Shown: one piece after another, positions 35,056 through 42,110 of the stretch
Numbering within the stretch: the first letter of the stretch is position 1
Layout of the letters: each line of letters begins with the position of its first letter
Source of the DNA: an uncultured Rhodospirillales bacterium
Lineage (GTDB): Bacteria > Pseudomonadota > Alphaproteobacteria > Acetobacterales > Acetobacteraceae
Direction of reading: 5' to 3'
DNA length: 44,445 nucleotides
Assembly (NCBI GenBank): GCA_903865895.1
Contig: CAIPLM010000214.1
Span: 1-44,445, forward strand
Notes under the pieces: model-generated
What the model was told of the DNA's origin: nothing
The model's database searches: none
Seen by the model: only the letters and a program-made list of their open reading frames with translations
Program-made: the position numbers and the translations under genes

Positions 35056-35070
35056 TGGCCCGAGTCTTGC
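35056..35070 (+). promoter_or_regulatory. Putative sigma-54 (-24/-12) promoter of the Anbu operon
   Basis: TGGCCCGAGTCTTGC has GG (35057-35058) and GC (35069-35070) separated by exactly 10 bases and matches the consensus TGGCACG-N4-TTGC at every fixed position except one (C for A). It lies in the 68-base gap between the amidohydrolase stop and GTG 35114. A start site near 35082 would leave a leader of about 30 bases. This predicts RpoN-dependent expression with an enhancer-binding activator. No activator gene or binding site was recognised. Confidence 0.6.
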
Positions 35071-35113
35071 CTTAACGAATGCAGTGACTTGAACGTGGAG
35101 GCGGAGCGGCATC

Positions 35114-36529
35114 GTGGCATTCGATGAAATGCGCGGGATCGGCAAGGGCAAGCGGGTGCGCGAGCCCTATCGTGGCGTGTCCGAATGGCTGGAAGGCCAT
35201 ACCGGCGAGGAACTGCACCGCAAGTCCAGCCAGGCGGAATCGATGTTCCGCCGCACCGGCATCACCTTCGCCGTCTATGGCGCGCAGGAGGCGTCTGAGC
35301 GGCTGATCCCGTTCGACATCGTGCCGCGCATCATCAGCGCCGCCGAGTGGCGCAAACTCGCCGCCGGCATCGAGCAGCGGGTGCGCGCCCTCAACGCCTT
35401 CATGTATGACATCTACCACCGCCAGGAGATCCTGCGCGCCGGGCGCGTGCCGGTGGACCTGGTGATCCAGAACGCCGCTTTCGTGCCGGAGATGATGGGC
35501 GCCGAACCGCCGCGGGGCATCTACTCCCACATCATGGGCATCGACATCGTGCGCACCGGGGAGAACGAGTTCTCGGTGCTGGAGGACAACACGCGCACGC
35601 CCTCGGGGGTCTCCTACATGCTGGAGAACCGCGAGACGATGATGCACATGCTGCCCGATCTCTTCCGCGCCAATCGCGTCGCCCCCGTCGAACGCTACCC
35701 GGAGGACCTGCGCGCAACGCTGGAGAGCGTGGCCCCCTCCAATCTCGATCGCGAACCCACCATCGCCGTGCTCACCCCCGGCCTGCACAACTCTGCCTAT
35801 TTCGAGCACTCCTTCCTCGCCGACCGCATGGGCGTGGAACTGGTCGAAGGGCAGGACCTTGTGGTCACCGGCGGCCAGCTGATGATGAAAACCACCCAGG
35901 GGCTCAAGCAGGTCGACGTCGTCTACCGCCGCATCGACGACGATTTCCTCGATCCCCTCGTCTTCAACCGCGACAGCATGCTCGGCGTCCCCGGCATTTT
36001 CGATCTCTACCGCGCCGGCCGCGTCACCATCGTCAACGCCCCGGGCACCGGCATCGCCGACGACAAGTCGATCTACAGCTACGTGCCCGACATCATCGAG
36101 TTCTACACCGGCCGCCCGCCGATCCTGCAGAACGTGCACACCTACAACTGCCGCAAGCCCGACGAACTGACCTATGTGCTTGAGAACATGGCCGATCTCG
36201 TGGTGAAGGAGACGCACGGCTCCGGCGGCTACGGCATGCTGGTCGGCCCGGCCTCCACCAAGGCCAAGGTTGAGGAGTTCCGCGCCAAGGTGAAAGCCAA
36301 CCCGCACGGCTACATCGCCCAGCCCACCCTGGCGCTCTCCACCTGCCCGACGCTCACCACCGAGGGCCTCTCGCCCCGCCATGTCGATCTCCGGCCCTTC
36401 GTGCTGCTCGGCGACCGCATGCGCCTTACCCCCGGCGGCCTCACCCGCGTGGCCCTCACCAAGGGCTCCCTGGTGGTGAATTCCAGCCAGGGCGGCGGAA
36501 CCAAAGACACCTGGGTGCTGGAGGAGTAG
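35114..36529 (+). CDS. Circularly permuted ATP-grasp protein of the Anbu operon
   Basis: A 471-residue circularly permuted ATP-grasp type 2 protein, usual length. Segments typical of the family are IDIVRTGENEFSVLEDNTRTPSGVSYMLENRE, DVVYRRIDDDFLDPL and VVKETHGSGGYGM (nucleotide-binding loop), ending with FVLLGDRMRLTPGGLTRVAL. ATP-grasp enzymes form amide or peptide bonds through an acyl phosphate. Here the product is proposed, not proven, to be a peptide or peptide tag. Start GTG 35114 is preceded by GGAGGCGGAGCGGC. It is first of four tightly spaced genes, with alpha-E next after 5 bases. Confidence 0.94.
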   Translation: MAFDEMRGIGKGKRVREPYRGVSEWLEGHTGEELHRKSSQAESMFRRTGITFAVYGAQEASERLIPFDIVPRIISAAEWRKLAAGIEQRVRALNAFMYDIYHRQEILRAGRVPVDLVIQNAAFVPEMMGAEPPRGIYSHIMGIDIVRTGENEFSVLEDNTRTPSGVSYMLENRETMMHMLPDLFRANRVAPVERYPEDLRATLESVAPSNLDREPTIAVLTPGLHNSAYFEHSFLADRMGVELVEGQDLVVTGGQLMMKTTQGLKQVDVVYRRIDDDFLDPLVFNRDSMLGVPGIFDLYRAGRVTIVNAPGTGIADDKSIYSYVPDIIEFYTGRPPILQNVHTYNCRKPDELTYVLENMADLVVKETHGSGGYGMLVGPASTKAKVEEFRAKVKANPHGYIAQPTLALSTCPTLTTEGLSPRHVDLRPFVLLGDRMRLTPGGLTRVALTKGSLVVNSSQGGGTKDTWVLEE

Positions 36530-36534
36530 GGACC

Positions 36535-37476
36535 ATGCTCGGCCGCACTGCGAATGATCTGTACTGGATGGCCCGCTACATGGAGCGGGCCGAGAACATC
36601 GCCCGCCTCCTCGAGGTCGGCTACCGGCTAACCCTGCTGCCCCAGGAGGGCGGCAATTCCGAATGGCGTGCCACCTTGCGCAGCGCCGGCTGCGAGGCCG
36701 ATTTCCTCGCCCGCCACCAGCGGGTGGAAACGGCCGGCGTCGTCAACTACATGCTGCTCGACAAGGATAATCCATCGAGCGTGCTCGCCTGCCTCTCCAC
36801 CGCCCGGCGCAACGCCCGCGCCCAGCGCACCGCCATCACGCGGGACATGTGGGAGAGCCTCAACGCCGCCTATCTCGACTACCCCGCCTTCGCCGCCAGC
36901 TGCCTCGCGGCCGGCGAGTTGCCCCAGTTGCTCGACTGGATCCGCGATCGCTCGGCCCTGTTCCGCGGCGCCATGCTCAACACCATCCTGCGCAACGACA
37001 CCTTCTACTTCACCCAGCTCGGCACCTTCATCGAGCGGGCCGATAACACGGCCCGCATTCTCGACGTGAAATACTACGTCCTGCTGCCCGAGAACGAACT
37101 CGCCGGCGGCGGCGTCGACAGCACGCAGCTCTCCGCCATCCTGCGCTCGGTCTCCGCCCATCGCAGCTTCCGCTGGGTCTACCGCGACGCCTTCAAACCC
37201 TGGCACATCGCGGATTTCCTCATCCTCAACCACGAAATGCCGCGCTCGCTGCGCTCCTGCTACATGGAGCTGGCGGCCAGCCTCGCCGGACTCGCGGAGT
37301 CCTACGGCACCGTGGCGCCCTGTGCCGCCACCGCCGAATCCACCCTGCGGCAACTCCAGGGCGGCGACATGAAGCACATCCTGCAAGCCGGGCTGCATGA
37401 CTTCCTGGTCGCCTTCATCGCGAACAACAACCGCCTGGCGAGTGAAATCGCCAGCGCCTATCACTTCAACGGCTGA
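36535..37476 (+). CDS. Alpha-E domain protein
   Basis: A 313-residue all-helical alpha-E protein, beginning MLGRTANDLYWMARYMERAENIARLLEVG and repeating the theme at FFTQLGTFIERADNTARILDVKYYVLLP. Its biochemical role is unknown. Alpha-E proteins occur almost only beside circularly permuted ATP-grasp and transglutaminase genes, sometimes fused to them, so they are taken to act in one complex or pathway. GGAG precedes ATG 36535. The transglutaminase gene follows after 12 bases. Confidence 0.94.
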   Translation: MLGRTANDLYWMARYMERAENIARLLEVGYRLTLLPQEGGNSEWRATLRSAGCEADFLARHQRVETAGVVNYMLLDKDNPSSVLACLSTARRNARAQRTAITRDMWESLNAAYLDYPAFAASCLAAGELPQLLDWIRDRSALFRGAMLNTILRNDTFYFTQLGTFIERADNTARILDVKYYVLLPENELAGGGVDSTQLSAILRSVSAHRSFRWVYRDAFKPWHIADFLILNHEMPRSLRSCYMELAASLAGLAESYGTVAPCAATAESTLRQLQGGDMKHILQAGLHDFLVAFIANNNRLASEIASAYHFNG

Positions 37477-37488
37477 TCGGCGGCCTCG

Positions 37489-38298
37489 ATGCTCATCTCG
37501 ATCGAACACACCACCCGCTACCACTACACCTCGGAAGCCTCCTACAGCATCCAGAGCCTGCGGCTGACCCCCTGCAGCTTCGAGGGCCAACGCGCGATCG
37601 ACTGGCAGATCGTCTCCCACCCCACCGGCCGCCTCACCGAAACGCGGGACGGCTTCGGCAACGCGCTGCATCTCCTCACCGTCGAGGGGCCGCACCGCAT
37701 GGTGGAGATCACCGCCCGCGGCCATGTCGAGGTGGAGGACCGCGCCGGCCTGGTGCGCGGCCTCGCCGAAACCGTGCCGCTGCGGGTCTATCTCCGCCGC
37801 ACCGCGCTCACCGCCCCCGATGCCGCGATCGAGGCGCTGGTGACCCCCATTCCCCCGGGCGGCACGGTGCCCTGGCTGCATGACCTCATGGCCCGCATCC
37901 GCGGCAAGGTGGAATACCGCACCGACGTCACCGGCGCCGAAACCACGGCCTCCGAGGCGCTGGCGTCGGGGCAGGGGGTCTGCCAGGACCATGCCCATAT
38001 TTTCATCGCCGCTGCCCGCGTTGCCGGCATTCCCGCCCGTTATGTGACGGGCTACCTCCTGATGGAGGCCGGCCCGGTCGAACCCGCCCACCACGCCTGG
38101 GCCGAAGCCTGGGTCGATGGGCTCGGCTGGATCGGCTTCGATGTCGCCAATCTCATCTGCCCCACCGACCGCTACGTGCGGTTGGCGGCGGCGCTGGATG
38201 CGACCTATGCTGCCCCGATTCGAGGCTCCCGCCGCGGTGGCGGAGATGAGTCGCTCGAGGTTCACGTCCAGGTGCAGCAGCAAAGCCCACAACAATGA
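37489..38298 (+). CDS. Transglutaminase-like cysteine peptidase of the Anbu operon
   Basis: A 269-residue transglutaminase-fold protein: an N-terminal beta domain (IEHTTRYHYTSEASYSIQSLRLTP), then the catalytic domain with Cys165 in GQGVCQDHAH, His202 in HHAWAEAW and Asp218 in GFDVAN, a complete triad. Bacterial members mostly hydrolyse peptide or isopeptide bonds, though ligation is possible. It has no signal peptide, so it is cytoplasmic like its operon partners. Its TGA overlaps the ATG of the Anbu gene by 4 bases. Confidence 0.95.
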   Translation: MLISIEHTTRYHYTSEASYSIQSLRLTPCSFEGQRAIDWQIVSHPTGRLTETRDGFGNALHLLTVEGPHRMVEITARGHVEVEDRAGLVRGLAETVPLRVYLRRTALTAPDAAIEALVTPIPPGGTVPWLHDLMARIRGKVEYRTDVTGAETTASEALASGQGVCQDHAHIFIAAARVAGIPARYVTGYLLMEAGPVEPAHHAWAEAWVDGLGWIGFDVANLICPTDRYVRLAAALDATYAAPIRGSRRGGGDESLEVHVQVQQQSPQQ

Positions 38299-39026
38299 CC
38301 TACGCCGTCGCCCTTCGCCTCGATCAGGGCATCGTCTTCGCCGCCGATACCCGCACCAACGCCGGCGTCGACAACATCTCGCGCTTCCGCAAGCTGCACT
38401 ACTGGAACAAGCCCGGTGACCGCTCACTGGTGCTGCTCACCGCCGGCAACCTCGCCGTCACCCAGTCCGTCGTCAGCGTCCTCAACGAGCAGCTGGAGGC
38501 CGAGCCCGACCCCAAGCGCCCCACGCTCTTTACCGTCAGCTCGATGTACCGCGCCGCCCGCCTGATCGGCTCCGCCGTGCGCGATATCCGCGATGTCGAC
38601 GGCCCGGCGCTCGAAGCCAGCGCCGGTTTCGCCGCCTCCTTCATCCTCGGCGGCCAGATCGGCAACGAGCCGCCGCGGCTGTTCCAGATCTACGCCGAGG
38701 GCAATTTCATCGAGGCGACCGACGACACGCCCTATCTGCAAATCGGCGAGCACAAATACGGCAAACCGATCCTCGACCGTGTCACCCAATCCTCCATGCG
38801 GCTCGGCGAGGCCGCCAAGCTGATCCTGCTCTCCTTCGATTCCACCATGCGCTCCAACCTCTCGGTGGGCATGCCGATCGACCTCCTGGTCTACGAAACC
38901 GGCTCCCTCGACATCCGCCAGGTCCGCCGCATCGACAACGACGACGAATACTTCCGCCGCCTCTCCAAAGCCTGGTCCGACGCCCTGCGCGGCTCGGTAG
39001 AACGCATGGAAGAATTCCAAGTCTAG
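38295..39026 (+). CDS. Anbu, proteasome-like Ntn-hydrolase
   Basis: A 243-residue Anbu (ancestral beta subunit) protein of the HslV/proteasome superfamily. After removal of the first methionine, Thr is the N-terminal nucleophile (MTYAVALRL). DQGIVFAADTRTNAG has the Asp and basic residue pattern of proteasome beta subunits. Later SFILGGQIGNEPPRLFQIYAEGNFIEA and YGKPILDRV are typical of Anbu. Published Anbu structures form open ring or lock-washer assemblies. No dedicated unfoldase is encoded here, so the substrates are probably peptides or small modified proteins. It is translationally coupled to the transglutaminase gene. Confidence 0.95.
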   Translation: MTYAVALRLDQGIVFAADTRTNAGVDNISRFRKLHYWNKPGDRSLVLLTAGNLAVTQSVVSVLNEQLEAEPDPKRPTLFTVSSMYRAARLIGSAVRDIRDVDGPALEASAGFAASFILGGQIGNEPPRLFQIYAEGNFIEATDDTPYLQIGEHKYGKPILDRVTQSSMRLGEAAKLILLSFDSTMRSNLSVGMPIDLLVYETGSLDIRQVRRIDNDDEYFRRLSKAWSDALRGSVERMEEFQV

Positions 39027-39054
39027 CTAAGTTCGCTCGCCGCCCCTTACTTCT

Positions 39055-39080
39055 CCCTCTCCCGCGTTTGCGGGAGAGGG
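39055..39080. repeat. GC-rich hairpin repeat, copy 1
   Basis: CCCTCTCCCGC (39055-39065) and GCGGGAGAGGG (39070-39080) form a perfect 11-bp stem with loop GTTT, followed by TAGGGGTGAGGGT. A second copy with the same CCCGCGTTTGCGGG core lies at 41926. It begins 28 bases after the Anbu stop and may terminate that operon, though it has no U-run. This type of short palindrome is dispersed in many proteobacterial genomes. Confidence 0.7.
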
Positions 39081-39171
39081 TAGGGGTGAGGGTAGTGCGG
39101 CCAAGCCGCGCCCTCGCCAATATTCCCCTGTCAAAGACCAACAACCACGCCAAAACCCCCGCGCACCGCCC

Positions 39172-39546
39172 TCAGGCCATGCCGGTTCCCCACGCTCCAA
39201 ACCTGAATCCCGCCCAAGGCGGCCCCCGCCCCACCACCCAGGCCGGCACAAAACGCCAGGGCAGCGGCAAACTCAGCGCCCGCCGATGCCGCGCAGGCAG
39301 CAACCGCCCATTGCGCCACGGCGCCGGCACCGCCACCCACTCCACATACGGCTCCACCTCAAACGAAATGGCGGCTTCCGCCTCCAACACCGCGGCCAGC
39401 GTTCCCTCTAGCGCCGCCGCCCGAGTACCCGCGCCGTTCCGCCGCATCCAACCGAACACCGCGTACAGCAGCGCGCCCAGCATCTCGCCGATCAGAGCGG
39501 CGATGCCGGGTGTGGGCGCGGTCAGCAGGGCAGGCGGCAGGCTCAT
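39172..39546 (-). CDS. Possible small membrane protein, unknown function
   Basis: A 124-residue frame in the 690-base gap between the Anbu gene and the next gene. It begins MSLPPALLTAPTPGIAALIGEML, then a hydrophobic stretch (GALLYAVFGWM), an alanine/glutamate-rich helix and a tryptophan/arginine-rich tail. No family is recognised. The start at ATG 39546 has only a weak ribosome binding site (GGAG 13 bases upstream). Opposite-strand frames of similar length exist but look less protein-like. It may be a real orphan gene or chance coding in GC-rich DNA. Apart from this frame and the hairpin at 39055, I saw nothing else in the gap. Confidence 0.45.
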   Translation of the reverse strand: MSLPPALLTAPTPGIAALIGEMLGALLYAVFGWMRRNGAGTRAAALEGTLAAVLEAEAAISFEVEPYVEWVAVPAPWRNGRLLPARHRRALSLPLPWRFVPAWVVGRGPPWAGFRFGAWGTGMA

Positions 39547-39716
39547 AGGTCTTCGGTCACTCCAAAAGTTGGAAAGGAACATACGAGCAACTTATGCACG
39601 CAGTCAAGCGAAATTTCCTCCCATGGAAAAATATCCACTCCGCCAAACCGCCCCGCCTTGCCCTCACCGCCGCCCTGGTCAATCCTGCCCATCCCCCGCC
39701 CCACGAGGACCAGCCC

Positions 39717-40694
39717 ATGGCCAATCTCAAAATCACCCTCGCCTGCGCCGACTATGCCCGCGTCATGCCCCTCGCCACCGGCGCGGTGAAGCCGGAAGGG
39801 ATCGACCTAACCATGGCCCTCGGTGACAGCGGCTCCTGGCCCAAGCGCGCCAATGCCCTCAGCCTCGCCGCCCGCTCGCCCGATGTGGACGGCGGCGAAT
39901 GGTCCTGCGCCCAGCATCTCTACGCGGTCGATCGCGGTGACCGCATGAACGTCGGCCTGCCCATCTTCCCGCTGCGCAACTTCACCGCGCGCGACATCTA
40001 CGTCCGCAAGGGCGGTCCGATCCGCTCCGCCGCCGATCTCAAGGGCGCCCGCGTCGGCTCCTATAGCTACACCGCCTCCGGCAGCATCTGGTACCGCCAC
40101 CTCCTGCGCCATCTCGGCGCGCCGCCCGAGAGCTTCACCTGGTGGATCGGCAATATCGACGCCCCCTGGTCCGCCCCCTTCGACCAGAAACTCCCCGATG
40201 GCGTCTTCAACGCCCCCGCCGACCATTCGCTCTCGACCATGCTGATCGAGGGCGAACTCGATGCCATCCTCTCGCCCCCGCGCCCCGAGCGCTACCACCC
40301 CACGAATGGCCCGATCGCCCGGCTCTTCCCCGAGTTCCGCCCGGTCGAGGAGGGGTATTTCGCCGCAACGCGCTGCTTCCCGCCGCAGCACCTCATCGTC
40401 GTCCGCCGCGCGCTGTTCGAGGCCAACCCCTGGATCGCCAAATCCCTCACCGACGCCTTCGCCGCCGCCGAGGCGATGTTCGTCGCCTCCATCCGCGGCT
40501 TCCCCTACGCCACCCCCTGGCTCGAGGAGGAGTTGGAGAAAACCATCGCCGCCATGGGGACGGACTTCCACCCCGTCGGCTACGACGCCTGCGCCCATGA
40601 GATCGACGCCTTCGCCGCCGAAGCCCACCGCATGGGGTTCACCGCGAAAAGATTGACGTCAGCCGATTATTTCGCGGACTATCTCGCCGCATAG
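39717..40694 (+). CDS. 4,5-dihydroxyphthalate decarboxylase / periplasmic-binding-like protein
   Basis: A 325-residue protein annotated in its family as 4,5-dihydroxyphthalate decarboxylase, but built on the type II periplasmic binding fold (PhnD/NMT1-like). Typical are the start LKITLACADYARVMPLATGAVKPEGIDL, the GDRMNVGLPIFPLRNFTARDIYV segment and DLKGARVGSYSYTASGSIWYRHLL. No signal peptide is seen, which argues for a cytoplasmic enzyme rather than a transport receptor. The start ATG 39717 is chosen because it begins the conserved protein; the frame continues to 39594 without protein-like sequence. The MFS gene follows 23 bases later and may import its substrate. Confidence 0.88.
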   Translation: MANLKITLACADYARVMPLATGAVKPEGIDLTMALGDSGSWPKRANALSLAARSPDVDGGEWSCAQHLYAVDRGDRMNVGLPIFPLRNFTARDIYVRKGGPIRSAADLKGARVGSYSYTASGSIWYRHLLRHLGAPPESFTWWIGNIDAPWSAPFDQKLPDGVFNAPADHSLSTMLIEGELDAILSPPRPERYHPTNGPIARLFPEFRPVEEGYFAATRCFPPQHLIVVRRALFEANPWIAKSLTDAFAAAEAMFVASIRGFPYATPWLEEELEKTIAAMGTDFHPVGYDACAHEIDAFAAEAHRMGFTAKRLTSADYFADYLAA

Positions 40695-40717
40695 GCCGAA
40701 AAGGCGAGGGGGGCACG

Positions 40718-41914
40718 ATGACGGAGCGCTACCGCTGGATCATCGTCGCCCTAGGCGCCCTGCTCGGCTGCATGTCAGCCGGCACGATGTTCTCCCTCGC
40801 CGTCTTCCTCGACCCCATGGCCGCCGCCACCGGCTGGTCCCGCGCGGGGATTTCCAGCGCGATGACCATCAACTTCCTCGCCATGGCGCCCGCCTCCTTC
40901 CTCTGGGGCGCCTTGTCGGACCGTATCGGCCCCCGCCCGGTGCTGCTGATCGGCAGCGTGATGCTCGGCCTCGGCACCGCGCTGGCGAGCCGCGCCACCT
41001 CGCTGCTGGAATTCCAGATCGTCTACGGCCTCCTCGTCGGCATCGGCACGGCGGCGATTTTCTCGCCGCTGATGGCAACCGTCGTGCTGTGGTTTGACCG
41101 CCAGCGCAGCCTCGCCGTCTCCCTGGTTTCGGCCGGCATGGCGGTGGCGCCGATGACCGTCTCGCCCTTCGCGCGCTGGCTGGTCTCCGAATGGGATTGG
41201 CAAACCGCGCTGCTCGGCGTCGGCGTCCTGGCCTGGGCGACGATGATCCCGGCGGCGCTCCTGGTGCGTCGCGCGCCCGCCACTGCCCGGGGCGGGCCAG
41301 CCGCCGCGGGTGCCGGGATGACCACGCTCCAGGTGCTCCGCACGCCGATCTTCGCGGTGATCGCCCTCACCTGGTTCTGCTGCTGCGCCACCCATGCCGG
41401 CCCGATTTTCCACACCGTCAGCTACGCCATCACCTGCGGCATCGCGCCCTTGGCGGCAGTGACGATTTATAGCGTCGAGGGCCTCGCCGGCCTGCTCGGG
41501 CGCCTGGTGTTCGGCCTCGCCGGCGATCGCTACGGCGCCAAGCGGGCGCTGGTGGTCGGGCTGATGGTGCAGGCCACCGCCGCCGGCACCTATTTCTTCA
41601 CCAGCCACATCGCCGAGTTCTATGCCGTCGCCATCGTGTTCGGCATGGCCTATGGCGGGGTGATGCCGCTCTACGCGGTGCTGATCCGCGAGAATTTCCC
41701 GCCCCAACTCATGGGCGGCATCATGGGCGCCGGCAGCCTGGTGGCCAATCTCGGCATGTCCATCGGCCCGCTGGCGGGCGGCCTGATCTACGATCAGTTC
41801 GCGAGCTATGGCTGGCTCTATATCGGCTCCTTCGGCATCGGCTGGGGCGCGGTGCTCATCGCGCTCACCCTGCGCCCGCCACGCGGCGCCGCCCCGCTGG
41901 CCCAGCCGGCCTAG
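40718..41914 (+). CDS. MFS transporter
   Basis: A 398-residue, 12-helix major facilitator protein. The loop 2-3 motif appears as LWGALSDRIGPRPVLL (about residues 64-79), and its repeat in the second half as LVFGLAGDRYGAKRALVVG. Proteins of this monocarboxylate/oxalate-transporter-like style carry small organic acids by proton symport or antiport. GAGGGGGGCACG precedes the ATG. Located 23 bases after the dihydroxyphthalate-decarboxylase-like gene, it probably forms a two-gene catabolic unit with it. Confidence 0.93.
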   Translation: MTERYRWIIVALGALLGCMSAGTMFSLAVFLDPMAAATGWSRAGISSAMTINFLAMAPASFLWGALSDRIGPRPVLLIGSVMLGLGTALASRATSLLEFQIVYGLLVGIGTAAIFSPLMATVVLWFDRQRSLAVSLVSAGMAVAPMTVSPFARWLVSEWDWQTALLGVGVLAWATMIPAALLVRRAPATARGGPAAAGAGMTTLQVLRTPIFAVIALTWFCCCATHAGPIFHTVSYAITCGIAPLAAVTIYSVEGLAGLLGRLVFGLAGDRYGAKRALVVGLMVQATAAGTYFFTSHIAEFYAVAIVFGMAYGGVMPLYAVLIRENFPPQLMGGIMGAGSLVANLGMSIGPLAGGLIYDQFASYGWLYIGSFGIGWGAVLIALTLRPPRGAAPLAQPA

Positions 41915-41925
41915 GCAGAACCTCC

Positions 41926-41949
41926 CCCCTCCCGCGTTTGCGGGAGGGG
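41926..41949. repeat. GC-rich hairpin repeat, copy 2
   Basis: CCCCTCCCGC (41926-41935) and GCGGGAGGGG (41940-41949) form a perfect 10-bp stem with loop GTTT, followed by TCGGGGGAGGGTG. It shares the core and loop with the copy at 39055 and again lies directly after a stop codon (11 bases after the MFS gene), so it may also serve as a transcript end or mRNA stabiliser. Confidence 0.7.
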
Positions 41950-42110
41950 TCGGGGGAGGGTGGCGCCACCCGCATAGTGTTTCCCCGCAGGGCAATGATC
42001 GCCCCTTGACGCCGGCGGCCCCTCGGCCCGCTTAATACCACGCCGCACACGCGCCCTATCGATGCCGCCCGCAACGCCGGGCCCCGCCCTCCCCACCGGA
42101 GACCGATGAC

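Noticed and set aside
39068-39826. A 252-residue plus-strand open frame in the gap after Anbu
   Set aside because: It begins in the hairpin repeat, is rich in Arg/Pro/Ser/Ala without secondary-structure pattern, and runs past the start of the next gene in another frame.
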